Assembly: GCF_001420995.1 (NCBI RefSeq)
Contig: NZ_CP012184.1
Location: 1,410,501-1,474,500 of the forward strand
DNA: 64,000 nt
Source of the DNA: Pseudonocardia sp. EC080619-01
GTDB taxonomy: Bacteria; Actinomycetota; Actinomycetes; Mycobacteriales; Pseudonocardiaceae
Direction: 5' to 3'
Shown here: positions 56,826-64,000 of the stretch, in pieces
Layout: each line of letters opens with the position of its first letter
Position numbering within the stretch: the first letter of the stretch is position 1
The notes under the pieces: model-generated
Told to the model about the DNA's origin: nothing
Database searches by the model: none
Seen by the model: the letters and a program-made list of their open reading frames with translations, nothing else
Translations under genes and position numbers: made by a program

Positions 56826-57316
56826 TGCGGGTCGTGACTTCCGGGGCGGGCTCAGCTCGCCCCGGAAACCCGGCTCCGGAGTTCGAAACCACCGACCCAC
56901 GCGGGAGGAACAAATCCCCCCATCTGCCGAACTTCCCGGTCCTCGTTGGCCCCCCACCCCGGCTGGGTGACCACCGAATTGAGCTGAGCCTCGGCCATAC
57001 CGAGTTCGCTGTCGAGCACCCCGTCCCCGCTCAACTCATGGAGCTTCTTGGAGCTCTGGACGGCACACGTGACGTCGAACAGCTCAGCTCCTCCGCTCGC
57101 TTCAGCAGCGACGAAGTGATGGACGTCTTGAGTCAGCTCGACATCTCTGGGTTCCTCGACGACAACATCAGCTCCGCTGCCCGTCCGGCAATCGATGTCC
57201 TGTTCGAGATCGAAGACGAACTGAACCGCGGCTTCGCCGAGCAGGTCGAGACAACGGTCTTCTGGCGGGAGCTCACCGAACGCCCCACGCTCGTGCCAGT
57301 GAACGTGCACTACGGA
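56825..57316 (+). pseudogene. PqqD-like (RRE-like) domain protein, truncated at its 3' end by the island edge
   Basis: About 160 codons remain from ATG 56825. After a Pro/Arg-rich start, PHLPNFPVLVGPPPRLGDHR, then FAVEHPVPAQLMELLGALDGTRDVEQLSSS and SSDEVMDVLSQLDISGFLDD, form a recognisable PqqD-like winged-helix pattern (beta strands, then L-L-x-x-L-D-G-T-R and a helix ending in G-F-L), the fold of RiPP recognition elements. The following IDVLFEIEDELNRGFAEQVE and TTVFWRELTERPTLVPVNVHYG resemble the first helices of heme-oxygenase-like diiron proteins. The frame then enters the antisense of the P450 gene tail with no family sequence, so the 3' part is lost. Domain assignments are from visual pattern and need structure-based confirmation. 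Confidence 0.55.
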
Positions 57317-57319
57317 CCG

Positions 57320-58504
57320 TCAGGAGACCGTGACCACGAGGCTCTCCAGCCCACGCAACCCGTTGTTGACCATCGGGCGCGACTCGACGATCTCGAACCG
57401 GCGCACCCGGTCGGCCAGCCGGTCCAGGAGAGCCGTCATCTCCAGCCGCGCCAGGTGCATGCCCACGCAGACGTGCTCACCCCGGCCGAAGGCCAGGTGG
57501 TCCGACGGCCGCCGCGTGATGTCGAACCGCGTCGGATCGGGGTAGTGCCGGTCGTCGCGGTTCGCCGACCCGTAGAGCAGGGCGACGCGCGACCCCGCCG
57601 GGAGCAGGGCCCCACCGATCTCGTGGTCCTCGGTGAGGACGCGGGAGAACTGCGGCACCGGCGTCTCCAGACGCAGCGACTCGTTGATCGCGTGCGGGAT
57701 CAACGAGCGGTCCGCGCGCAGCAGGTCCCACTGGTCGGGGTGCTCGGCGAACAGCCGGACGGTGTTCGAGATGGCCAGGATCGTCGTGTCCAGGCTCGGC
57801 GTGACGTAGTCGAGCATCATCACCGGGCACTTGTCGTGCGGCATCTCCCCGCGGTCGGCGGCCTCGTAGAGGTGCGCCGCCCAGCCGTCCGGGCGGAGCC
57901 GGCCCGGCACCGCCTCCTCGACGGCGAACGCCATGAACTCGTCGACCGACGGCTGCGACGCGGTGAACCGCTCGTTGGCGGGCCCCTGGACGTTCCAGAT
58001 GGCGGCCGCCCACTCCAGCATCTTCTCCCGCCCCCGGTCCGGGAGCCCGACCAGCTCGGACACGACGGCCATCGGGAGGTGCTCGGCGAGCTCGGTGGCG
58101 GCGTCGAACCGGCCGCGGTCGACCAGCTCGGTGACGATCGTCGCGGCCTCGGCCTCGATGCGCGGGGCGATCTCGCGCATCCGGTCCTGGCGCAGCGGGC
58201 GTCCGAGGACCGAGCGCATCATCGTGTGGTCCGGCGGGTCGCTGCACAGCGTGATGCCTTCGAGCTGCGCGTTGACCTGCGGGTCGACGAACACTCCCCG
58301 GGCCGACGAGAACGTCCGCCAGTCCATGAGGGCCGCGCGGACCTCGTCGTAGCGCGGCAGCGCGTAGAGGCCGTCCCGGGTCAGCCGGACCACGGGCCCG
58401 AGCTCCCGGAGCTCCTCGTAGATCGGGTAGGGGTCGATCCGCGCCGGTTCGGAGAACAGGTCGACGTCACTGGCGGGGACGGTGGGCGCTGCGGGAACGG
58501 TCAC
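57320..58504 (-). CDS. cytochrome P450
   Basis: 394 residues. The heme loop F-G-R-G-E-H-V-C-V-G-M-H-L-A-R-L-E-M at about residue 345 supplies the thiolate Cys; E-S-L-R-L-E is the K-helix E-x-x-R motif; P-D-P-T-R-F-D-I-T-R-R-P precedes the loop. In the I helix MMLDYVTPSLDTTILAI keeps the D-T-T pair, although the Gly/Ala before it is Ser-Leu. This is a soluble bacterial class I P450 that needs ferredoxin partners not present here. GTG 58504 is chosen, since the frame upstream lacks family sequence. It is divergent from the CoA-transferase gene, so the pair may act on one compound. Its stop lies directly at the island junction. Confidence 0.87.
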   Translation of the reverse strand: MTVPAAPTVPASDVDLFSEPARIDPYPIYEELRELGPVVRLTRDGLYALPRYDEVRAALMDWRTFSSARGVFVDPQVNAQLEGITLCSDPPDHTMMRSVLGRPLRQDRMREIAPRIEAEAATIVTELVDRGRFDAATELAEHLPMAVVSELVGLPDRGREKMLEWAAAIWNVQGPANERFTASQPSVDEFMAFAVEEAVPGRLRPDGWAAHLYEAADRGEMPHDKCPVMMLDYVTPSLDTTILAISNTVRLFAEHPDQWDLLRADRSLIPHAINESLRLETPVPQFSRVLTEDHEIGGALLPAGSRVALLYGSANRDDRHYPDPTRFDITRRPSDHLAFGRGEHVCVGMHLARLEMTALLDRLADRVRRFEIVESRPMVNNGLRGLESLVVTVS

Positions 58505-58630
58505 GGCTCTCCCGGGTGGTGGGGCGTCGTCCGTTCGATGTCTACCAGCTCCGGGCACCGCTGCCCCCGGTCCGACGACGACCGGCCCGGCCGGGCGGCG
58601 ACGGCACCCGCGGGGGCGGCCGCGTCGTCG

Positions 58631-58659
58631 TTGTTGATTTATAAATTATTCGGTACGGT
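58631..58659 (+). promoter_or_regulatory. promoter with an AT-rich palindrome in its spacer
   Basis: TTGTTG (58631-58636) and TACGGT (58654-58659) are 17 nt apart, and the palindrome ATTTATAAAT fills 58637-58646. A run of A and T this long is exceptional in the surrounding sequence. Occupancy by a regulator would block the CoA-transferase promoter; the nearby GntR protein is the candidate. Confidence 0.55.
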
Positions 58660-58697
58660 CCCGCCGACCACCCCGTCCGACGTCCGGAGGCACCGCC

Positions 58698-59852
58698 GTG
58701 ACCCCGCTCCCTCTCGACGGCGTCACCGTCGTCGCCCTCGAGCAGGCCATCGCCATCCCGTTCGCCACCCGCCAGCTCGCCGACCTCGGCGCCCGGGTGA
58801 TCAAGATCGAACGTCCCGGCACGGGTGACTTCGCCCGCCAGTACGACACCACCGTCCTGGGCCAGTCCAGCCACTTCGTCTGGGTGAACCGGGGCAAGGA
58901 GTCGGTCGAGCTCGACGTCAAGGACCCCGACGGGCTGGCCGCGCTGCGGTCGCTGCTGGACGAGGCCGACGTCTTCGCGTCCAACCTGGCCCCCGGCGCG
59001 GTGGGCCGGCTCGGGCTGGACGGCGCGACGCTGTCGGAGACCCACCCCCGGCTCGTCGTCTGCGAGCTGTCCGGCTACGGCGAGGACGGGCCCTACGGCG
59101 GCAAGAAGGCCTACGACCTGCTGGTCCAGTGCGAGGCCGGGCTGCCGTCCGTGACGGGGACGCCGGACGAGCAGGTGAAGGCCGGGATCCCGGTCGCCGA
59201 CATCGCCGGGGGCATGTACGCGTTCTCCGGGATCCTGTCCGCCCTCTACGAGCGCGAGCGCACCGGCCGCGGCCAGGTTCTCGAGGTGACGCTGTTCGAG
59301 GCGCTCGCCGAGTGGATGGGCTACGCCGCCTACTTCTCCCGGTTCACCGGCTCGGCGCCGCCCAGGTCCGGGCTCCACCACGCCGCGATCGCGCCGTACG
59401 GCCCGTTCGCGACGGCCGACGGCGCCGTCTACCTGTCCGTGCAGAACGACCGGGAGTGGCGGCGGTTCTGCGAGGTCGTGCTGGGCGAGCCGGAGCTGGC
59501 CGACCGCGCCGACCTGGTCACCAACGACGTCCGGTACCGGAACCGGGGCGCCGTGCAGGAGCTCGTCGAGCAGCGGTTCGCGACCCTCACGGCCGCCGAG
59601 GTCGTCGACCGGCTGGACCGCGCGCAGATCGCCAACTCCCAGCTGCGCGACGTCGGCGAGCTGTTCGACCACCCGCAGCTGGCGGCCCGGGACCGGATCC
59701 GGGAGGTCGGCACCCAGGGCGGTCCCGTCCCGGCGCTGCTGCCCCCGATCACGGTGCGCGGGCGCGAGCCGCGGATGGCGCCGGTCCCCGCGCTGGGCGA
59801 GCACACCGACGCGGTGCGCGCCGAGCTGTCCGCCCGCACCGGTGGTTCCTGA
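58698..59852 (+). CDS. class III (CaiB/BaiF) CoA-transferase
   Basis: 384 residues of the family III CoA-transferases: PLDGVTVVALEQAIAIPFATRQLADLGARVIKIERPGTGDFAR is the N-terminal CoA-binding region, NRGKESVELDVKDPDGLAALRSLLDEADVFASNLAPGAVGRLGLD follows, and AYDLLVQCEAGLPSVTG contains the catalytic Asp (about residue 140) that forms the aspartyl-CoA thioester. It moves CoA between an acyl-CoA and a free acid; racemases of the same fold are the alternative. Together with the divergent P450, the GntR regulator and the GntP permease it suggests uptake and activation of an organic acid, followed by oxidation (inference). GTG 58698. Confidence 0.88.
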   Translation: MTPLPLDGVTVVALEQAIAIPFATRQLADLGARVIKIERPGTGDFARQYDTTVLGQSSHFVWVNRGKESVELDVKDPDGLAALRSLLDEADVFASNLAPGAVGRLGLDGATLSETHPRLVVCELSGYGEDGPYGGKKAYDLLVQCEAGLPSVTGTPDEQVKAGIPVADIAGGMYAFSGILSALYERERTGRGQVLEVTLFEALAEWMGYAAYFSRFTGSAPPRSGLHHAAIAPYGPFATADGAVYLSVQNDREWRRFCEVVLGEPELADRADLVTNDVRYRNRGAVQELVEQRFATLTAAEVVDRLDRAQIANSQLRDVGELFDHPQLAARDRIREVGTQGGPVPALLPPITVRGREPRMAPVPALGEHTDAVRAELSARTGGS

Positions 59853-59865
59853 GACCCGCCGGCGG

Positions 59866-60528
59866 TCAGTCGCGGTCCAGCCAGTCGGCCGCGCTCGCCG
59901 CGGCGTCGGTGATGTGCCGGTGCAGGATCTCCCGCGCGGCCGCCGGATCCCGGCGGGCCAGCGCGTCGACGAGCTCGCGGTGTTCCCGCGCGGACGTCTC
60001 GTAGCGGTTCTCGAGGACGACGGCCTGGAACGGCAATGCGTTCCACAATCGCGCGACGAATTCCTCCAGCATCGGCGACCGGGCCGCCCGGTACACGCGA
60101 CGGTGGAATTCCGCATTGCGCGCGCCGACCGTCGAGATGTCCGCGTTCGCCCGGGTCGCCTCGTCGACCGCGCCGAGGGCCGCCTCGATCTCGCGGACGT
60201 CGGTGTCGGTCACCAGCCCGGCGGCCCGCTCGGCCGCCATCGGTTCGAGCGCGAGGCGCAGCCGGTAGATCTCGGCGACGCGTTCCGCGCTGTGCCGGGC
60301 GATCACGGTGCCGCGGTTCGGCACCTGCTCGACCAGCCCGTGCTCGGCGAGCCGGCGCAGCGCCTCGCGGACCGGCGTCAGGCTCATCTCCAACTGCTCG
60401 GCGAGCCCGTTGAGGGTCACCCGCTCGCCGGGCGCCAACCGGCCGGACCGGATCGCCTCGCGCAGCACCGTGTAGGCGACCTCCGCCTTCGTGGGTGTGT
60501 GCGCCGGCCCCAGATTCACGTCCGGCAT
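59866..60528 (-). CDS. GntR-family regulator, FCD (FadR) type
   Basis: 220 residues. The N-terminal winged helix AEVAYTVLREAIRSGRLAPGERVTLNGLAEQLEMSLTPVREALRRLAEHGLVEQVPNRGTVIA is the GntR signature with T-P-V-R-E-A-L. The C-terminal FCD helical domain (AEIYRLRLALEPMAAERAAG, ARNAEFHRRVYRAARSPMLEEFVARLWN, SAREHRELVDALARRDPAAAREILHRHI) carries the Asp/His positions that bind a metal and carboxylate ligand. It lies between the CoA-transferase gene, with a 13-bp convergent gap, and the divergent GntP permease gene, whose start region has a fitting palindrome. Probably represses permease and transferase until an organic acid binds. Confidence 0.87.
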   Translation of the reverse strand: MPDVNLGPAHTPTKAEVAYTVLREAIRSGRLAPGERVTLNGLAEQLEMSLTPVREALRRLAEHGLVEQVPNRGTVIARHSAERVAEIYRLRLALEPMAAERAAGLVTDTDVREIEAALGAVDEATRANADISTVGARNAEFHRRVYRAARSPMLEEFVARLWNALPFQAVVLENRYETSAREHRELVDALARRDPAAAREILHRHITDAAASAADWLDRD

Positions 60529-60541
60529 CGTACGTGACCAT

Positions 60542-60559
60542 TGTCCGGCCACCCGGACA
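60542..60559. promoter_or_regulatory. candidate GntR operator
   Basis: TGTCCGG (60542-60548) and CCGGACA (60553-60559) form a perfect inverted repeat around four bases, 14 bp from the regulator start and 48 bp before the GntP start. An FCD-type dimer would span it. Confidence 0.6.
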
Positions 60560-60606
60560 CGATTCCCATTTCCCGACCCGACGAACCCCACTGCACAGGA
60601 GCAAGG

Positions 60607-61977
60607 ATGATCGTGGTCCACACGACGATCGCGATTATCGCGGTCGTCCTTCTCATCATGGCGCTGAAAGTGGACCCGATCATCTCGCTGATCACCGGGT
60701 CGCTCTATCTCGGCCTGGCGTCCGGCCTGGGCTTCGAGGCCACGCTCGGGGCGATCGTCGACGGCTTCGGCTCGATCATGGCCGAGGTCGGGCTGCTGAT
60801 CGGCTTCGGCGTCCTGATCGGGTCCCTGCTGTTCGCGATGCGGGCGCTCCAGCGGCTGGTCGGGCTGCTGCTGGACGGGCTCGGCGCACGCCGCCTGCCG
60901 TACGCGATGGCCGCGGTGATGACCGCCCTGTTCCCGTCGATCTACGTGGACGTCCAGCTCGTGCTCGCCGCCCCGCTGGCCCGGCAGGCAGCGCCCCGGC
61001 TGGGCCCGCGCGGGCTGGGCATCATGGCCGGCGCGCTCACCACCGGGATCCTGGTCGGGTACGTCTTCGTCGTCCCCGGGCTGGGGACGATCTCGATCGC
61101 CGGGTTGCTCGGCGTCCCGCTCGCCCAGATGCTCGGCTACGGCCTGCTGATCGGCGTCGCCACCGCGGTGCTCACGGTGTTCCTCTACCGGCGAATCGTC
61201 GCGGCGGGCTTCTGGAACCCCGAGCGCGACGAGGTCGATCCCCCCGAGCTCGCCCGGACCGGGCAGGACACCGGCACCGGCACCGGCACCGAGGCCGCAC
61301 CCGCGCCGGGTTCCGGCCGCATCCCGTCGCTGCCGGTCTCGCTGCTCCCGGTGCTGGTCCCGCTGCTGCTGATCGCGTTCGGGGCCGTCGCCGAGGCCGC
61401 CGGGTTCTCGACGCCCTTCATCGCGTTCCTCGGTGACCCGGCGCTGGCCCTGTTCGTCGGCCTGGTGGGCGCCTACGCGCTGGCCAAGGCGACGATCGGT
61501 GGCGCGGCAACGGACTCCGCGATGGGCCGGGGGCTCGCCACCACCGGCCAGATCCTGCTCATCACCGGCGTCGGCGGCTCGCTGGGCGCGGTCATCGGCG
61601 AGACCGACCTCGACGGCGTCCTCGCCGGCCTCTTCTCCGCCGACGCCGCCTCCCCGGTGGTGGTCAGCATCCTGGTCGCCTGGCTGATCGCCGCCGTGCT
61701 GCACCTCGCCATCGGGTCGATCTCGGTCGCCGCGATCACCGCGGCCGGGATCATCGGCCCGATCCTCGCCCAGCTCGACGTCCAGCCGCTGATCATCGGG
61801 CTCGCGATCGGCGCGGGCTCGCTGTTCGCGCTGCACGTCAACAGCAACTTCTTCTGGATGTTCCAGGCGCTGCTCGGCGTGACGACCCGCGGGGCGCTCA
61901 AGGCGCTCACCTTCGTCACCGCACTGGCGTCGGTCGTGGCGCTGCCCCTGATCGTCGTCCTGGGGCTCGTCGTGTGA
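60607..61977 (+). CDS. GntP-family permease (gluconate/organic acid:H+ symporter)
   Basis: 456 residues, polytopic: IAIIAVVLLIMALKVDPIISLITGSLYLGLASGLG, a VGLLIGFGVLIGSLLF helix, FPSIYVDVQLVLAAPLARQAAPRLGPRGLGIMAGALTTGILVGYVFVVPGLG typical of GntP, a hydrophilic loop with Thr/Gly repeats (about 220-240), then SIAVAAITAAGIIGPILAQL-like helices and LFALHVNSNFFWMFQALLG (the conserved H-x-N-x-x-F). It imports gluconate-like hydroxy acids. AGGAGCAAGG precedes ATG 60607. The CoA-transferase nearby would activate the imported acid. Confidence 0.85.
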   Translation: MIVVHTTIAIIAVVLLIMALKVDPIISLITGSLYLGLASGLGFEATLGAIVDGFGSIMAEVGLLIGFGVLIGSLLFAMRALQRLVGLLLDGLGARRLPYAMAAVMTALFPSIYVDVQLVLAAPLARQAAPRLGPRGLGIMAGALTTGILVGYVFVVPGLGTISIAGLLGVPLAQMLGYGLLIGVATAVLTVFLYRRIVAAGFWNPERDEVDPPELARTGQDTGTGTGTEAAPAPGSGRIPSLPVSLLPVLVPLLLIAFGAVAEAAGFSTPFIAFLGDPALALFVGLVGAYALAKATIGGAATDSAMGRGLATTGQILLITGVGGSLGAVIGETDLDGVLAGLFSADAASPVVVSILVAWLIAAVLHLAIGSISVAAITAAGIIGPILAQLDVQPLIIGLAIGAGSLFALHVNSNFFWMFQALLGVTTRGALKALTFVTALASVVALPLIVVLGLVV

Positions 61978-62024
61978 GCCCGCGGCCCGCGCCGTCCGGC
62001 GCACCGGGTTCCGCGGATCCCCGG

Positions 62025-62039
62025 ACCGGCACTGCCGGT
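62025..62039. terminator. hairpin between convergent permease and MFS genes
   Basis: ACCGGCA-C-TGCCGGT lies in the 68-bp convergent gap, within wider complementary ends GAGCCCGC (61976-61983) and GCGGGCTC (62040-62047). It could end transcripts from both sides. Confidence 0.5.
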
Positions 62040-62045
62040 GCGGGC

Positions 62046-63233
62046 TCAGCGGGACGACGGCGGCCGCGACCCGAGTGCCAGCAGCGCGCCGAGCGTCGTC
62101 GCCCCCGCGAGGACCACGAACAGCGCCGGGTACCCGCCGAGCGGCCCGGCCAGCGCCGCGCCCGCCCACGGCGAGATCGCGACGGCGGCCGTCGCCGGGG
62201 CGGACAGCAGGCCGTTGAGCCGGCCGTAGTACCGCGACGGCCACCGGTCGGACACCGCCGTCGCCTGCAGCAGCGTCGTGATCCCGCGGGCGGCGCCGGT
62301 CAGGACGGCCACGGCGACCAGCAGCCACGCCGGTCCGGGCAGCAGCCCGAGCAGCGCCGTCGTGGCACCGAGCCCGGCGAGGACGACGACCGCACGGGTC
62401 CGCACCCCGAGCCGCCCGACCGTCCGCGCGTAGAACGCCCGGCCCGCGACCTGGCCGAGACCGCCGAGGCCGAGCGCCCAGGCCGCCGTCTGCACGTCCA
62501 GGCCGCGCTCGATGAGCAGCGGCACCTGGTTCACCGCGACCGCGAAGCTGCAGAACACGCCGAGGCACACCGCGGCGACCGTCAGCAGGAACGCCGGGCT
62601 GCGGGTGATCGCGCCCGGCCGGGCGCCGCGCGGCGGTTCCGGCGCCTCCGGCCAGGGCCCGCGCAGCCCGAACAGGTGCGCGGGGACCGTCACCACCCCG
62701 AGGACGACGGCGAGCACCAGGTAGGTCCCGCGCCACCCGAACGGCTCCAGCAGCGCCGCCGTGAGCGGCGCGAACACCGTGCTCGCCAGCCCGCCGGCCA
62801 GGGTGACCCAGGTCAGCGCCCGCACCCGGTCGGTGCCCCACCAGCGGGTCAGCGCCGCGAACGCCGGCGGGTAGAGCGTCGCGGACTGGGCGAGCCCGGC
62901 GAGCAGCCAGGCGGCCAGGAACCACGGCCACGACCCCGCACAGGCGATCGCGACGACGGCAGGCACCGCGAGCAGCGACCCGGCCGTCATCGGCCACCGC
63001 GGGCCCCACCGGTCCAGCACCCGTCCGACGCCGATCCCGGCCAGCGCCGACACCACCAGCCCGGCGGAGAACGCGCCGGTCACGGCGGAGTGCGACCAGC
63101 CCGTGTCGTCCGAGATCGCCGGGGCCAGCACCGGCAGCGCGTAGTAGAGGACGCCCCAGCTGGTGAGCTCGGTCAGGCACAGCACGGCCAGCACGCGGCG
63201 GCGCGGCACCGGGTCGTGCACCGGACGTCTCAC
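62046..63233 (-). CDS. MFS transporter
   Basis: 395 residues with an MFS helix pattern: RRVLAVLCLTELTSWGVLYYALPVLAPAISDDTGWSHSAVTGAFSAGLVVSALAGIGVGRVLDRWGPR, including the G-R-x-x-D-R-x-G-x-R loop between helices 2 and 3, then WFLAAWLLAGLAQSATLYPPAFAALTRWWG, and in the second half VNQVPLLIERGLDVQTAAWALGLGGLGQVAGRAFYARTVGRLGVR. The S-W-G-V-L-Y-Y-A start is typical of an actinobacterial group close to oxalate/formate-type or drug exporters; the substrate is unknown. GTG 63233 starts near the first helix. It is convergent with the GntP gene and divergent from the aminotransferase gene. Confidence 0.78.
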   Translation of the reverse strand: MRRPVHDPVPRRRVLAVLCLTELTSWGVLYYALPVLAPAISDDTGWSHSAVTGAFSAGLVVSALAGIGVGRVLDRWGPRWPMTAGSLLAVPAVVAIACAGSWPWFLAAWLLAGLAQSATLYPPAFAALTRWWGTDRVRALTWVTLAGGLASTVFAPLTAALLEPFGWRGTYLVLAVVLGVVTVPAHLFGLRGPWPEAPEPPRGARPGAITRSPAFLLTVAAVCLGVFCSFAVAVNQVPLLIERGLDVQTAAWALGLGGLGQVAGRAFYARTVGRLGVRTRAVVVLAGLGATTALLGLLPGPAWLLVAVAVLTGAARGITTLLQATAVSDRWPSRYYGRLNGLLSAPATAAVAISPWAGAALAGPLGGYPALFVVLAGATTLGALLALGSRPPSSR

Positions 63234-63274
63234 CTCGCAACCGTTCGCCCGGAGGACCGTAGCGGCGCGCCACC

Positions 63275-63280
63275 TAGACT
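63275..63280 (+). promoter_or_regulatory. -10 element before the terminal aminotransferase gene
   Basis: TAGACT is the only good -10 hexamer in the 100-bp divergent region. It implies a leader of about 47 nt with GGAAGGACG before GTG 63334. Confidence 0.4.
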
Positions 63281-63333
63281 GCCCGTCGGACAGCCGACGA
63301 TCGTCTGAAGAACCGGAAGGACGGCGCGCAGCG

Positions 63334-64000
63334 GTGCGACTCGACCCCACCACGGCAGCGGGCAGCGACTCCCCCATCGGCGCGGCGCTCGCGCTGGCCG
63401 GCGAACGCGACCCCGCCCGCGACGCCGAGCACCCGCTGCTCGACCTCTCCCAGGCCGCACCGGCCTACCCACCGGCGCCGGAGGTCGTCGAGCAGGTCGT
63501 CGCGACCGCCCAGGACCCGGCGGCCCTCGGCTACGCGCCCGTGCCGGGGCTGCCGCCGCTGCGGCGGGCGATCGCCGACGAGCTCTCCCGCGACTACGCG
63601 GGCACCGTCACCCCGGACGACGTGACCGTCACCGCGGGCTGCAACCAGGCGTTCGCCGTCGTCGCCGACGCGCTCGCCGGCCCCGGCGACGAGATGATCA
63701 TGCCGCTGCCGTACTACTTCAACCACCAGATGTGGCTGACGATGCGCGGCGTGCGCCCGGTGTACCTGGAGCCGGACGAGCAGCTCGTCCCCCGCGCCGC
63801 CGACGCCGAGGCCCTGATCACCCCGCGCACCCGGGCGATCGTGCTGGTCACGCCCGGGAACCCGAGCGGGGTCACCGTGCCGCCGTCGGAGATCGTGGCG
63901 TTCGCCGGGCTGGCCCGCCGGCACGGCATCGCGCTGGTCGTCGACGAGACCTACCGCTCGTTCCGCGACGCCGCGGACGAGCCGGCGCACCCGCTGTTCG
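63334..64000 (+). CDS. class I/II aminotransferase (partial, runs off the window)
   Basis: The first 222 codons are visible. LDLSQAAPAYPPAPEVVEQV, then LGYAPVPGLPPLRRAIADELSRDY, VTAGCNQAFAVVADALAGPGDEMIMPLPYYFNHQMWLTMRG and VLVTPGNPSGVTVPPSEIVAFAGLARRHGIALVVDETYRSF are the usual blocks of fold type I aminotransferases: the substrate-contacting Gly/Tyr loop, the N-P-S-G segment and the Asp-Glu-Tyr that binds the cofactor. The Schiff-base Lys lies beyond 64000. It transfers the amino group of an L-amino acid to a 2-oxo acid; specificity is not determinable. GTG 63334 is used as start. Confidence 0.85.
   Translation, partial: MRLDPTTAAGSDSPIGAALALAGERDPARDAEHPLLDLSQAAPAYPPAPEVVEQVVATAQDPAALGYAPVPGLPPLRRAIADELSRDYAGTVTPDDVTVTAGCNQAFAVVADALAGPGDEMIMPLPYYFNHQMWLTMRGVRPVYLEPDEQLVPRAADAEALITPRTRAIVLVTPGNPSGVTVPPSEIVAFAGLARRHGIALVVDETYRSFRDAADEPAHPLF

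Noticed and set aside
57290..57330. Right attachment site repeating the tRNA-Leu 3' end
   Set aside because: No copy of the tRNA 3' sequence is visible at the right island edge, so simple tRNA-targeted integration is not shown.
57320..58504. P450 as the tailoring enzyme of the small peptide (biarylitide-like)
   Set aside because: It is on the opposite strand, convergent, has backbone composition and pairs with the CoA-transferase region. The junction lies between it and the island.

Overview
The window is chromosomal DNA from a high-GC actinobacterium. Evidence: sampled backbone lines are about two-thirds or more G+C, GTG starts are common, -10 hexamers often sit 6-8 nt from the start codon (leaderless genes), and actinobacterial families occur throughout (DUF3090, SCO1664-like, SCO6745-like, HelR-type helicase, DUF5703, DtxR/IdeR-like iron box). 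Gene content and order fit Pseudonocardiaceae, possibly Pseudonocardia. That placement is inference; there is no rRNA here.

Layout. 0.1-3.6 kb: sucrase/ferredoxin-like [2Fe-2S] protein behind an iron-box promoter, a frameshifted HAD phosphatase, a GNAT acetyltransferase and an acyl-CoA dehydrogenase-like protein. 3.6-11.4 kb: an envelope module of two GT39 transferases flanking a GT2-GtrA fusion, then two PH-domain membrane proteins. A 25-bp direct-repeat motif precedes two of the glycosyltransferase genes. 11.4-14.2 kb: HerA-like ATPase, oligoribonuclease, one tRNA-His and two tRNA-Lys, and a strong terminator. 14.3-26.1 kb: mixed metabolic, regulatory and transport genes, plus a 575-bp gap holding a 14-bp tandem repeat and palindromes. 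26.1-32.8 kb: glycerol locus, with an IclR regulator and a second glycerol kinase facing glpF-glpK-glpD across a palindromic operator. 32.8-42.9 kb: tandem DinB-like proteins, Thr/Ser dehydratase, flavoprotein, DUF2127, 6-phosphogluconate dehydrogenase, hydrolase, TauE-type permease and HelR. 42.9-46.1 kb: SCO1664-like, DUF3090, histidine phosphatase and UppP. 46.2-51.0 kb: ordinary enzymes.

51.2-57.3 kb is the distinctive part: a decayed island of lower GC beside tRNA-Leu(GAG). It holds the 3' remnant of a serine recombinase whose stop lies 6 bp from the tRNA, an IS3-family remnant with one recognisable end, a truncated FAD oxidoreductase, a 51-codon ORF coupled to a class V aminotransferase, an Lrp/AsnC regulator and a divergent EamA exporter. 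The exporter is followed by a 17-codon ORF with a good ribosome binding site, whose stop overlaps the start of a PqqD-like (RRE-like) protein cut off at the island edge. This looks like the broken remains of a small-peptide modification or amino-acid-derived pathway and is the best candidate for an undescribed system.

57.3-64 kb: P450, class III CoA-transferase, GntR regulator and GntP permease with two candidate operators, then an MFS transporter and an aminotransferase running off the window.
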